Positions 1 through 12,679 are shown, counted from the first letter of the stretch. The stretch: 64,000 nt of DNA from Hymenolepis diminuta (GCA_900708905.1 CAADRB010000029.1:1662946-1726945); one strand, 5' to 3'. The notes: generated from the letters alone by a model not told the origin. Numbers and translations are program-made.

Positions 1-152
1 ATTCAAATTATGGATAACGTAGTTAGCATCGACGCAGGGTGTTAAGGTTTATGTCAGAAACATTATTAATTGATTGCATTCATGACTTATGTGTTTTATT
101 TTTAAAAGAGCACCGAATACACGATAAATTATTCATAGTATTTCCTTTTCAG

Positions 153-2990
153 GCGCACTTTGCGACTATACTGCTCTTTGAGTTTAGTAAAAAGGATTCG
201 GTTAGAGAATTCGATTTGATGGTAATATTGGTAGCTACTCATGTGAGTATTTGGTCTTTTTTCTCCTTTTCTGCTGCGCATAATTGACTATTTTCCCATT
301 TGTATTGAGCAAATATTTGTCTCTGCTTTCGTTGATGTTACGCACTTGAATTGGCAGGCTCTCTGTCACTGATTTGTTTATGTTATCAGATTTTAAATTA
401 TTTATGCTCCACTAAATTAACAGCTACTGTACATTGATCACTGCCTTTCCGATTTAGTATTCGGTATATTGCGAGCTTTCAGTAAATATCGACGTAATTC
501 ATACTCTCATCGCGGCACATGGTCAGAACTTTCTACTGTTTCTAGGGTGCCATCAGGGTTTAACTAATAATGTTAAAACAGAATAGTTACACATCCGACC
601 ATCTCATGCTGCTAAATTGTTAGTCCCACTGTAACTCCAAAGCCAAAAGGTTGGAAAGTGCCCGAACATGTCAATTCAAGTAAAGTACAAAAAAGTGTGT
701 TTTGGGAGTCAGTTTAGCATAGTTGTAACCCATAAACAAAAGGGAGTTTTTAGGACATACGCTGTCCTGGATTTAAGATGGAATGCAATTCTTATCAGTT
801 CGGGAGACCGCTTAAAATACGATGAGTGACGCATCACCTCCTTTTACTTGAGAGCTCTTGTCACGTGCTCTACTTGAATATTTGGTCTAATTGCATTCAG
901 ATGGGTTTCAGAAAAAGGCATTTCGGGTGATGAAGTTTCTATAATTTCTTCAAATATTAAAATTTGTGGTGACTGAAACAATTAGGTTTCGATCTTTGCT
1001 ATTTATGAATCATTAGTATGTTTGTTTCATTTCTATTGAAAGCATACATCTAATCTAGTCATTCTTTCTACAGTGTAATAAGAAATCTAAACATTGGATC
1101 CTATCAAGAATACGATTTGGACAAAAGGCTGTATAGCTTTCAACTTCTAATGCATTGAATTGAAATTCTCATTTTTTAGTCTGAATTCTTCTGTACTTCT
1201 AGAAGTTTTATTCTTTTTCATTTACGAGCACTTCTTGCACTTCGCAGAGCAGAGCAGAGAAAGGTAATACCGAAGTTTACATCCAGTAGCGGAAAAATGT
1301 AGATGGGTGATTGCATTACAAATTTCTTTTCTGCTAGCTTAACGTGTACGGCGTGAAACCTCTAATTTTATGGATCTAATAGAGCTTACTAGAGTACTAA
1401 CTAATTAGTACTGCTGCTCCTAATACTTTGCAAAAATCAATCAAGGCCAAAAAGCATACAAATATAAATAGGTTTGCGGTTATGCCGTTTAATAAAAACA
1501 ATTAAAGAATTCGCTAAATACATGCGGATTTCGAGATTGAATTTTCATTCATTTCCCATGGCAGGACTAAAAAGCTTTGCATAGCAAGGAAACATCCAAA
1601 CACATAGGAGGTGAAAGTTCATTAGGAGGGAGTAGATTCACATTTTAAGAGGAAATTATAGAGTAAGTAGAAGTGAGAGTTGGGGAACCCTACTTCATAT
1701 GAGTTCCAGGTTTATCCGGTCAACTACTGTTTCAAACTGAATTTCTTCAGATTATCTTTTCTTATCATCATCTTGCTCTTCGTAGGTAAGTTCTCGGTGA
1801 CAAAATTTCATTTAATTCTAAACAACCGTCTTTACACATAATTCTCGTTTACCTCCGGCTGTAAACGCCTAACGTCATGCTTAGAGCTGTGTTTTAAACA
1901 GCCTTTAATCTATTATTATCCATCTTAAGACACAATTGTAGATAAACCGTACAGAAATACTGGTTCGGTGAATTTTTTCAGTATATATGCTTGAGTTTTA
2001 ATAGATAACACTTTCAATCTTAGATTAGGTCTAAGTTTCACTGGCTGTCATTTGGCCTTTATGATATTTACTTTTAACAGCATTGAAAAATTAATCGATT
2101 TAGATTAGCTTTCTTAAAATGGTGCAATGTTGTACTTTCTTCTTAGCTGTCCAGAAGACGTTGTTGTAGGTATTTTGAGTTAACGTTGATAGTTTACTGT
2201 TCCCTTCCCGAGGTTATTTGTATAAAATATCTGCCAATTAAGAGTTTGGATTCATTTTGGTTGGTCAATCTCGATTGTTTGTTTACTTTTTCAAGTGACG
2301 AGCGAAAAGGGCATTCTGTCTGTATTTTTGAGTTCTTTGCTGCACAACACTTCGTTAAAAATCCTGACTTTGTTACGAGTCCCTTTTCCTTAATTGTTGA
2401 CTTTTTCTATAATTCTCGTCATACAAAGAAACCTGGGGGGTTGTCAAAGACACTTGTTTTTCCAGTTGGTTTGCATACTTTTTATTCCATTTTATTAGCT
2501 AATATTACTGGGAAAGGATCGTATACCAAGGAAATAAATTAAAGCACTAGAGAATGGAATAGATACAGAAACTATAGCATAAGTGAATTTGCATAGTACC
2601 ATATATGGATTCCTGCCATCTTTTTGATGGAAGAAGTCAAAATTCTATTTAATGGTAATGAAATAAAGTGGAGAATCAATAAAAATATGGACCTACTGGT
2701 GTTCAATAATAATACATTCTTGCACGTAGGTGAATCCATAAAAAAATGTACAACTGAGCTAACCGATCAGGTGAAAGAGTTTTTTATTGTTATTCCATTC
2801 TCAGTACCTATCCTACAAGTCAGCTTGTACTAGTCGAACTTATTTGTGCTCAATTAATCGAACACTAGCGATGTTATATTGATGAAAGTATTTCACATAT
2901 TGATTAATCTTTATATCTGTTTTTTCAGGTGAGCGATTGAAGGCAGAGGAGAATTCAATGGCCACAGTTGAAGGCCCACCAGGATCTTGA
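153..2990 (+). CDS. Possible 3' end of an unidentified split gene (exon-like pieces only)
   Basis: No family recognised. Four pieces have exon-like borders. 153-242 (after TTTTCAG, before GTGAGT) is open in one frame and encodes a hydrophobic stretch including HFATILLFEFSKKDS. 1248-1263 is a 16-nt piece between CTTCGCAG and GTAATA. 2147-2169 is a 23-nt piece after TTCTTAG and before GTATTT. 2929-2990 follows TTTTTTCAG and ends in TGA. The last two join in frame to give CPEDVVVGERLKAEENS and then ATVEGPPGS before the stop. An AATAAA lies at 3002-3007, only 12 nt after the stop. The short pieces may be chance, and the link to the first piece is speculative. If real, the 5' part lies left of the window. 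Confidence 0.25.
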
Positions 2991-3001
2991 AATATAATAA
3001 T

Positions 3002-3007
3002 AATAAA
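3002..3007 (+). terminator. AATAAA poly(A) signal after the possible terminal exon
   Basis: A canonical AATAAA hexamer lies 12 nt beyond the TGA at 2988-2990. It supports, weakly in AT-rich DNA, a + strand transcript ending here, convergent with the minus-strand SAXO gene whose stop is at 3280. Confidence 0.3.
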
Positions 3008-3181
3008 AATTTTGAACTATTTGTGTACGCATTTTGTATTTGTGCATTTGCTGTTTTAATTACCATTAAAAACCGAATGAAAATTATTTAATGTCAGGCT
3101 TTCTTATTTTAGTTTTCGAAAGACACCTCCCCTTATAGGCTTGATTTATGTTTTAACTCAAAGTCAGAAGAGTTGACAGAT

Positions 3182-3187
3182 TTTATT
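3182..3187 (-). terminator. Poly(A) signal of the SAXO-like gene
   Basis: AATAAA on the minus strand (TTTATT on +), about 93 nt downstream of the TAA at 3282-3280. Placement is normal for a short 3'UTR. Confidence 0.4.
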
Positions 3188-3279
3188 ATTATGTTGTATT
3201 TACGGAAATACACATCTTATTTCCTTTTTAACTAAGTGCTCAGAATATAAGAAGCGGTCTAGCGTTTGTCCCTCTTGCA

Positions 3280-6179
3280 TTAGGCTTCTGTGGGATTCCC
3301 AACCATTTTATAGTGCTCATGTCCGCAAGGATCGGTAGCCTGTGAAAAGGGATTAAAAAGTAAATTTAAGCGAACAATCGGCAATTAATGTTGCATAAGT
3401 CTTCAGGAATGCTTCGCTAACTCTTACCTCAAATGCATAGCCATCACGACTAATTTTCTCCTTGTTCAGAAAAGCTGCAGGACAATGCCAGTCAAATTTT
3501 TTAGGCGTGTATTCAGTCATATAGTTTGTCTTAGAATCAAAGTCGCCACTGGTTAGAAGTTTAGCAGCTGGTTTGACTGAGGCAGCTCTACAGGCTTGTT
3601 TCGGTACATAATCCGCCTAGGTTAAAAGAATAATAAACGCTTACTACTGATAGTATTTAAGCAGGAAAACTGCATCCTCACCATGTTTGTTGATAGAGTT
3701 TCCATTGGAACATTCGGAGGTGTGTAGGTTCTTATCGGCTTTACAATCTGTCTACGCACATCCCAAGTTTTGTAATCAGTATTGTACATTGTTTTCCCGT
3801 CAAAAGGTGTTGGACACTTCGGATATTCTGGATGAGTTACCGGTTCTGGTCTACATATGGGTAACTTTAAAATCGTACATCAAAAATAGGTCACAAATAC
3901 ATTTAGATAAATCAGTCGGGAATGGATGTACTGATGGACATAAACTTACAACAGGATAATCAAGCTTATAGGTGGTCCCCTTCTCCATGGGCACATCAGG
4001 TACTCTATATTCGTCATATGGACGGTGCTTCTGTTGTGGTTGTAATTTATGTGGAATGTAGTCCACACGATTTGTTGTATCTCCACTCAGTGGTTCATTA
4101 CTGCGGATCAGAGTATCGGTGGGCTTGAGAGATCTTGGAATGCCTATAGGCCATTAATATGTTAGGTTAAATATTCCGGAAAATGGGCTTATAAAGTACA
4201 CATTAAACTCTAAACGTACAGATGTCTTTCGGCGTATAATCAGTCCTGTTAGTAGTTAGGCCATCAAAAGGAGCAAGTGTCTTAACTTGATATTCCTTTT
4301 TAGAACATTCTCTGGGCTCAAGAGGATGTTGAACAAAGTCTGTTCTATAGTTAGTTGCACTGTCAAGAGGTTGGTCAGATTGGGTGAGTTTCTGACTTGG
4401 CTTCAAGGAAGGCCTTTTGCAATTGCCTTTGGGTACATAGTCGGCTCTAGAAGTCGAGAGACCATTAAAGGGTGCGTCAGACGGTTTGTAGGCGCTCACT
4501 TTTCGTCGTTCTGGTGGAGGTACACTCCATGGCCTGTAATCATCTGAATAAACAGATTTGGGTATGTTATTTTGGACTCAGCAGATAAAAGTATGACGCG
4601 CTAGGGAAGAGTACTCATTTTCATTTAAAAAGGATTCAAAAGCGCTTCCCCATTGGTTAATGGTATTATTTTCAGTTCACACTAGAAGAGAGTAAAAATG
4701 AGTTCGCTGTATCTCAAGAAGCAAATTATACGACTTTGACAAATTTGATTTACACGTTAAATGAATTCCACAATAGGTATAACAATTTAATTGAGTCCAC
4801 TTATTTTTCTATTAAATGAGGACATTCTAGAACTTTGAAGAAAGTAGCTAAAAATGTTAATGTCAAGGACTTAAAGAAATCCTAAACAGCCTCCTATTTG
4901 GGTCTTTTTTCAAAATCTAATTCGATTTAACTATGGTGATTTCTATCACTTCCATGGAGTAGGAACGAGATACGTTGGCCAATGATAAGTTGTGATTTTT
5001 GATCAATAGCTTTTTCTAGACAAGGATAAGAAAGTACACAAATCCAAATAATCTGGTTGATTTGAATCAGACAAGTGTTTTTAAGCAGGATACAAAGACA
5101 CTCTCATGGGCTTGTTGTCGAAAATTCAGAACGCCGATAGTATTTTCTTGTACAGTATTTAATGAATTAGCAAGTAACGAGACTTACTTAAATTTGTAAT
5201 TCAAAGTTTAAAAATAACTGATGAGATGCGAATTTTACTGAAAATCTTCTCCATTTTAACATGTTTTACTTAAGAGATCCCTAAGCAACAGTACGATTTA
5301 TTCTTCGTAGAAGTTACTAAGAATACATCTTAAACAGCCTTCTGCTATCACATTACTTCAGATAGGTTAAAGATAAAGGTGAAATTTGCTTAGATTATTA
5401 ATAATATGAGAATTTATAAGTCTGATCGAACGACATTAACTGTTAGGATTTAAAGGTAAATGTTTTAGCTGTGCAAAGCTCAGTTGTATAAAATAGTGAA
5501 TTTAAGAAGATTCGGAGTTAGTAGAATGCATTTGTTCCCTAAGAAAAATGCCGTTTATATGCTTCGCCAATAGCAACTTTAGGAGTGTCTTGCTCAGAGC
5601 AAAAGAAAATTTCCATCAACTCTTCATGTAATTGGAGTGATTATGATTCTTCAAACTGTTCGTAAAATTCACCTGAATTTATTAAAATAGTATTTGGATA
5701 GCCATTTTAGTAAAATACATTAATCCAGAAGTGTATTAAATTAAAGTATCAAAATAAGCAGGCAGATATCACATACTCTTGTAAGTTGGATTGCCATCGA
5801 ATCTAGCAGGACACCGCAAAATAGGTGGAGGATGGTAGGGTTCAGGTGGACAGACTTGTTTTGGTGTATAGGTGAGACGATAGTTTGTGTCATGATCAAA
5901 AGCTGTCGAAGGGGGTTTGTATGTCTCCTTCGGACGTCCTTGACGTCGTTCAATCGTCTTTGGTACATAGTCCTCCCGATTTGTGGTCCTATCTGACATT
6001 GACCCATCGGAATGTAGTGCCACCGTTGTTGGCATAATGGGTCTGCGTGGACATGCAGAGTGCGCCCTGAACTTGGCATTGTATTCAGAAATCACGCAGG
6101 GTCCCCATTTAACCACTTGTCGCTTTTGGTGAGGGCAGTGATGGCGGCTTTTAAAGTGAAAAAAAGCGTTTTTTGTCAT
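3280..6179 (-). CDS. SAXO1: SAXO1/FAM154-like stabilizer of axonemal microtubules
   Basis: Six exons read on the minus strand: 6179-5777, 4543-4220, 4143-3946, 3845-3682, 3616-3428 and 3339-3280, giving about 445 residues (human SAXO1 is about 470). The N-terminus carries the family motif RHHCPH. Roughly eleven copies of the microtubule-binding repeat follow, for example TTNREDYVPK, TNYRLTYTPK, LSTSRADYVPK, LTTNRTDYTPK, TTNRVDYIPH and TNYMTEYTPKK. The C-terminus ends with GHEHYKMVGNPTEA, like the human tail around GHRIYKPVS. The family binds and stabilises microtubules in cilia, flagella and centrioles, so a role in sperm flagella or flame-cell/epidermal cilia is inferred. The start ATG at 6179 opens directly into the conserved region. 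The exon 3/4 junction is the weak point: the best-looking GTAAGT donor (3949-3944) is out of frame with either nearby acceptor, and I used a GTTTAT donor with a CAG acceptor. Confidence 0.88.
4544..5776 (-). other. Intron 1 of the SAXO-like gene
   Basis: A 1.2-kb intron starting GTATGT (5776-5771) and ending TTATTCAG (4551-4544). It links ...NPTYK to DYRPWSVPP, the same continuity as human PTYKADYLPW. I see no coding exon, RNA gene or repeat in it. Confidence 0.8.
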
Positions 6180-8350
6180 GATTCATCCGAACTGACATGC
6201 TTGTAACTATCGAAATGGTCAATGCGCTTCTATTTAAACTTCTAAAATTGTTTATTTCTACATGTAAGCCTCGTTCTGATATGAAATTTATCAGATCTGA
6301 TTCCTGTAATACTTGATAGCGAAATTGAACATGGGTGCACACATCTGGTGTAGGTATCCGTTATCAACCTTTATAGCTGAGTTCCAAATTAATGTAATAT
6401 CCTCAAATATCTCAGGCCAGGAGGCTGTTAAATACTAGAAAAATAAAAAAGGATACATTTCACTTCTCTCCTCCTTTTCATTACGTGTGCCATCAGTATC
6501 ATATATTTTTTATCTAATCATAACTTTAACTGGATTATTTTCACAAACCTGACGGTATATACAGTTATCAGCATTCTTACCTAGTACGCTGAAGATTATG
6601 AATACGATATTTATTATTGCAGTTGGCAAACAGACGGATTCTTGTTCAATATCAGAGGTTCAGGATATTAACTCTTTATTCAAAATGAGTATTCGAAAAC
6701 ACTTACCTTCAAAATGTTGGAAAACTTTTATATGCTCATTTGTATCCAAATCATTTTTATAAAAATGATTTTATGCGAAGCCTAGTTCCGGGAGGTTTGA
6801 ATTCACCATGTAGTATTGTCACCATTTGTTTAATAATGTATCAATTTATATTACGCTAAAAAGTGGTGTAAGCAACACTGAACAAACAATAGGGCTTGTG
6901 CTGGTTGATAAAGAATTTAACCAAAACATAAAAGTTTTTTTAAATCAAATTATCTATCCAAATAGCTGAGGAATCTTCAATAACCCAATCGAATTCATGA
7001 CGAAGTTTACGGAATGGTACTATTCCATATTTAAATGCACTGTCATTACCAAGTAAGAAGCACGTTAAAAGGTAGATATTTAATGAATCGAAAATAAAAA
7101 ACCAAAATAGGAGATATACACAGTCGGTAAAGTGGTCAACATGCATGCCTGCAAATTAGGAAGTTTATCTGTTTGATACTTACCTACACATTTTCAGTTA
7201 AGATATAGATGACTTTAAACAATCAGCAATTGAAATTTATTGAAAACTTCAAATATTTGATTGATTGCCTTCTGTCTACTATCACAACATATTAGTATTG
7301 AAACTCAGTCAACCTATACTGATATTTGCGACTGGGAGTATAGTTAATCAAAATTGATGAAGCATATTCTTAAGTGTCACAGATTGCCAAAATTTTGACC
7401 AACTGATAAACATGCTTTCTGCTCGAGATTACAGCTCTAGGTAATAAATATAGTAGACCGACCAAGATATCTATTGGAAATATTTGAGAGGCTTACAATC
7501 TATGAATTCCGAAGTTCTTTACAAATTAAGAAAATATACTATTTTAATCTATTTCGTTCTTCCGAATACATCCATCTTTTATGGACTGATACCAAATAGA
7601 TTTCATGCTAATAACACTCTTATTTTATTTACAAATGTGGAGCTTTAATTACTATTGGCACTATTTTGTGAATCTGTTCTATTTAAATATTAAATTTCGA
7701 TTCTAAAGAGGGCAGTCAGCTCAATATTATCAAGACACCATAGAGGGATTAGACTTACAAAAGCCTGGCTTTAAACAGTCTGCATTTTAGCAAAATGAAT
7801 TCTTTCATAGATGAATTTAAAGGACTTGTAAGCTCACCCGCATATACAAACCTCGCAAATGCAGGGTTCCTTCATGTATGGTTCATTCTCATAGGTTATT
7901 TTACACGGATTGTTGGCTTTCCCCATTCCCCACGATAATATATAAAAATATATTATAATGTGCGGCTCTCATGTCAAAACGCCTATTGAAAAGTATAAAC
8001 GCAAATAAATGTTAAAATTTATATCTAAGATGTGTGATAAGTACATAAATAGACACATAACCAAACTAATAAAGGTAACATGTAAATATTCCATTAATTA
8101 AGAAACAACTCTACTGTCATTAAAGAAGTAACTGCATTCCTGCTCATCCTTTTAAGTTCCGAGTTATGCTCTTCGAAGGAGATTTTATAAATACAAATTT
8201 TTTCCTCATTTTCATTTGCAATTATATTTTCGAATTAAATGCTATAAATTCTTGCAGGTAATTAAGGAATTTCGGCACGTGCTAATTTTTGGCCCACTTA
8301 GCTTCGTCGCACCTTTAACCCCTTTATATATTTCTAGCATCCGGATTATA
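6180..8350. other. Divergent intergenic region between SAXO-like and SUCLG2-like genes
   Basis: About 2.2 kb of AT-rich DNA between two genes transcribed away from each other, so it must hold both promoters. Open frames here (for example 6940-7146 minus) have neither recognisable motifs nor convincing splice borders. No TATA box, CpG-rich stretch or RNA gene could be identified with confidence. Confidence 0.6.
8322..8337 (+). promoter_or_regulatory. Splice acceptor upstream of the SUCLG2-like start codon
   Basis: The sequence CCCTTTATATATTTCTAG ends 13 nt before the ATG at 8351. It has a pyrimidine-rich tract and a TAG acceptor. It could end a 5'UTR intron or accept a spliced leader; flatworms are known to trans-splice a subset of mRNAs. 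The sequence alone cannot decide. Confidence 0.4.
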
Positions 8351-11300
8351 ATGTCATTCGTTAGATTTAATAAATTTTTAAGAAGCACACCGAAATTTTT
8401 AACTTTTCGCCGCAATTTAAACTTGCCAGAGTACCAAAGCAAAATTTTAATGAATGAGTATGATCTTGCAGTCCAGGATTTTCGCATCGCTTCGTCTGTT
8501 GAAGAAGCTGAACGAATCGTTGCTGCCTTTAAAGTATTGATACATACGTTCAAGTATTTTGTATTAAATTTAGCCCAATTTGTATGTACTGAAAGCTCAA
8601 GTCCAAGCTGGTGGTAGAAAATTGGGGAAATTCTCCACCGGGGGCGGTAGCGGTATTCAGTTTACAAATGATCCGCAGGAAGTTCCGATTATTGTTTCTA
8701 AGATGATTGGAAATCGACTAATTACGAAGCAAACCACTGCAGAAGGTGTCCTCGTCAATACTGTATTTATTACTTTTCCTAGTTTATGAGTTTATTTAAT
8801 TAGGTTATGATCGCAAATGCTGTGGATCTTAAGAAAGAACGCTATCTGGCTATCCTGCTTGATCGTGAAAATTGTTGTCCAGTTGTTATCACTTCTACTG
8901 AAGGTGGTGTGAATATTGAGGATGTTGCTCGCACGAAACCTGAAGCAGTCAATAAGGAATTAATTGATTTGGACGAGGGGATGTCCGGTAAATCGTAACA
9001 CTATTATCCTTATACATTTTATTCTTTATTGCTTAGACGCCAAAGCTGGAAAAATTTCCACCTCTCTTGGATTTACTCCTGGTTCATCTCAGCACGCATT
9101 TATGTGTTCGCAGTTGAAGAATCTCTATACTCTGTTCGTGGATCTTGATTGCCTTCAGGTACACATTTGCAATTGAGAATCCATTAACTCTTCATTTTTC
9201 TTTATTTTTCTTAACTATTTATCTTGTACATTTATTTTGTTAGATATTTCAGTTTTATAACTTAAATTGTCCCTTTTCTTGCTTCTTAGAGTCAGTTATA
9301 TTAATAGGAAGAAAAACATGATAAAATATCTTTGCTAGAAGAAATTTCTGTGAAAATCGATACAACAGCGTCTTATTGTTATTGTCAACGGCACCAATCT
9401 CTATAGTACATTTAAATTAGTTACAAAAGTCTGCCGCAGCGAGCTATGCTTTTGCGTACATTGAAAACTATTATTTATTTGGTTTTCGACATTTGGCTTG
9501 ATTCTGTTGATAATTAGTAACTTCGTATTCATCTCTATTGTGTACTTTAAAAGTACCTTCTACCTAAATTGTTAGTAAAAACATGTTCCTTTATCGTGTC
9601 TTTACGGTAGCGAATCTCGATCAAAATTGTTTTTCCAAAACATGTCATGAAACAAGATCAAGGATTAATTATGTAATTTAACCGTTTAGTTCTCACATCC
9701 ACTTTAAAATGTACTAATTTAAGAAAAAGATCATGTTTATGGAAGTTTAAAAGATTATTCCTTTGTATTGAAGCACGACTATGCATCTTCCAAAATCGTA
9801 CTTGTCGCATCTTTTGTGAAGGTACGTTGATTTGTCTCTTATGTTCCTGTGACTCAAGCTCCTATCCATCATGTCTAGACGGGGTTATCGATTCTCCTTT
9901 TTTCTCTAACTCTTCAGTGTTATTTAAAAGTATATTTGCACTCATACCTCAAGTGCGTCATTGTCCAAGTGATTCATAAGCTGTATTTATATTTCGACAT
10001 TTAAACCCAAGCTTGTCAATTATTTGCCCGTACGCTTCTCCCTCATGTCCTGAATCCTCATTGCGGTATATTCAATTTCTAAATTTTTTAAAATCTATTT
10101 TTATTCAAATTTCGGCATGGTTATTTTGAAATGTCACCATTTTGCTCAAAATAAATAAATTTCCTACTTTTATTTGTAAGATACAGAAAGCAAAGCAAGG
10201 TTATTTGACAGTTTTTTAGCCATTGAAAGTCCACATTAATCACCGAAAGCGACCTTGTTTGCTATGGTGTGTGCTTGATTTGCATTCTCTCCCCTCTTAA
10301 ACACTTTATAAAAACGTGTCACTACCTGTTTCAGGTTGAGATTAACCCTCTTGGTGAGCGTGAGGATGGGACTCTAGTTAACATGGATGCCAAATTCTCC
10401 TTCGACAACAATGCAGTCTATCGTCAACCCCGTGTAGCTGCTCTGGCTGCCCAGTCGCGCAAACTCGAAGTCGAAGCCGCCGGTGAGCATTCTTTGTTAG
10501 CGCTTGAGACCACCGCTGAAGCGCAAGGCTTGAGCTACATCGGTTTGCCTGATGGTAACATTGGTTGCATGGTCAACGGAGCTGGTCTGGCTATGGCCAC
10601 ACTGGATCTCCTTTCTCTGCACAAGGGACGTGCTGCTAATTTCCTCGACCTCGGTGGAAAGGCCTCACAGTCGGATGTTGAATATGCTCTACGTACTCTC
10701 TCTCGTAAGCTGCTATGTCTTGTTTTTTTTTACTTACATTTAGTCAAGTCGTTCGGATTAAAGGTCTCTTTCTTGACAAATCGGGTAATTTTTTCCAAAA
10801 ATAAGTATTCGAAAGGTGGTTTAAAACCTCTCTAATGTGAGAAATGAGTATTCCGACACTGCAAGTATCTGTTAATTTCTATCACCGTGGTTAAATAAAC
10901 TTGGATTGATGTTTTACGCTTATGTTAGGCTTCGTAGTAACTCCAAACATGGATCGGTTCCTTTAAAGTTTCTAGAAGTTTAATTGTGGGGAATTTAAAT
11001 CAATGATCATCCGTAATAAAATGTTTCGAACCCCGCTCATTAATCTACTTAGGGATGAAAAGTTAATCAAATCCCTATTTTATTTGCCTTAATTGTTGCA
11101 AAATTATTGAATTTCAAAATTATGATTATAATGTCTTTCTACTCTTAGGTTTAAATATAATTAATAAGTAGATAAATAATGCTAAACCCCGGTGGCATTG
11201 TAGCTATCTAAACTGCGTAGCTTTTATGTATCCTAAAATCTACGGCGCACGTGACCACAGTCTAGGCGAAAATATTACCGGTTTTTTGTTTTTGCTTTGT

Positions 11301-12679
11301 TTCATGTCTTTCCTATGGCATGTATTCTCCGTTAGCACATGAGTATGCTTTGTCCAATTAGATGTTATAGTTATATTTACGGACTAAAAATATGTTTTAT
11401 TGTTAGATGTATCGCTTTATTTACGTGCTATTTTTTTGAATGTAGTCTTACAAGATCCAAGCTTCAACTGATAGTAATATCTTTAGCTTCTAATTCTTTA
11501 AAGGGGAAGGAGGAGGGTAGGTGTTTAATGTGAAACTCACATTTGACCATCTTGCTACCAATCACTATAAATGATACGTAAGCAGCCATTACTAGTAGGG
11601 GTAGATAATAGAGTCCGTATTCATCTAATCTAAACTTAGAAAGTGGGGAAATTTTGAAATTTTTAAATCATTTTGCGATAACTGTTTGTCATTTTTTGTA
11701 GTTTATATATGATATTGAAGCTTTACTGTTTTTGCTGTAACGATGTTAGTCGTTAAGGAAATAATTTTAAACGCGTCAGATAAAAGCCATACGCGAAAAA
11801 TTCCTAGTCTCCCACAACTTAAGTCTGTAATTTATTGTGTTTGGAAACCATCAATCAATGTTAGGGGTTGATCTTGATAAGCACCTTAAGCTAATGAGAA
11901 GATGCTGTAACATGCCTTAAATATTGAAAAAATAAGTAAAAGTGAAAAAATTCCATTATATGCATTGAACATTCCGACTAATCTATTGACTGTTGACTTT
12001 ATTAGTGAGCGTACTTGTGATTCATCAATATTCTCTCATGCATGGGTGTTCCACCCTCATCAAACCAGCCCTAATAGATCTTTTTTTCCGCAGTAAACTG
12101 TCACAAAGGGGTTTGTGGCTGCCTGCAAAAAACGTTGTTTTAGCATTTTCTGCTTCATTAATTCTGCACTAAAACCCATAAACATTTAATGACCCGTCAA
12201 ATGGGAAAGACCCAAGTACTACAAACTTAATTTCAGTTCAGCAGAGCCTCTTCCAACTGTACTTAATACAGGTGTCTATGCCTCGTGGGACTTGTTCGTG
12301 AAGAGAGATTGCTACTATGAGCATCAGTTATATAGAGGTTATTTGCATTCATTTAGCTCACTCTAGCATTGGCATTTAATGTGGTCTTAGAAGCATTTGT
12401 ACGCCGAGTTCATTTAATTGATCCCTCATTTTTTTAGTGGATGACCGCGTGAAGTGCATCCTCATCAACATCTTCGGTGGAATCGTTAATTGTCGTATGG
12501 TAGCAGAGGGCATCATAGCTGCTTGCAAGAAGTACAAGCCTCAGGTGCCCCTCGTGGTGCGCCTGGAGGGTAACAACGCTGTGGAGGGACGAGAAGTCCT
12601 CGCCAAATCCAACCTCACGATTCACGTTGCCAAAGACATGGAGGAAGCTGCTAGTATGGCCTGCTCTCTTATTCACTGA
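8351..12679 (+). CDS. SUCLG2: Succinyl-CoA ligase beta subunit, GDP-forming type, mitochondrial
   Basis: Six exons: 8351-8533, 8574-8762, 8804-8987, 9037-9158, 10335-10704 and 12438-12679, all in phase, giving 429 residues (human SUCLG2 is about 432). The enzyme makes succinate and GTP from succinyl-CoA in the mitochondrial matrix TCA cycle, with an alpha subunit that carries the catalytic histidine. A basic N-terminal presequence (residues 1-25) precedes [10 protein letters not shown], the ATP-grasp start typical of the GDP form. Further landmarks are [63 protein letters not shown] and [11 protein letters not shown]. The protein ends soon after these, without the longer tail of SUCLA2, which favours the GDP-type assignment. 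Oddities: the usual GGRGKG loop reads GGRKLG, the usual GLDGNI reads GLPDGNI, and about a dozen extra residues precede it. The first three introns are only 40, 41 and 49 bp. Confidence 0.94.
9159..10334 (+). other. Intron 4 of the SUCLG2-like gene
   Basis: A 1.2-kb GT-AG intron (GTACAC...TTTCAG). No coding exon or clear repeat was seen. It contrasts with the three preceding introns of 40-49 bp. Confidence 0.85.
10705..12437 (+). other. Intron 5 of the SUCLG2-like gene
   Basis: A 1.7-kb intron from GTAAGC to a T-rich TTTTTTTAG acceptor. The junction rejoins TLS and [15 protein letters not shown] in phase 1. Small open frames inside it look like chance. Confidence 0.85.

Noticed and set aside
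2186..2542. 118-codon open frame on the + strand
   Set aside because: No start context, splice border or family motif; it lies inside the probable intron between two better-supported exon-like pieces.
8574..12679. Assignment as the ADP-forming paralogue SUCLA2
   Set aside because: The LPEYQSK start and short C-terminus agree better with SUCLG2; SUCLA2 begins with a HEYMS-like block and has a longer tail.
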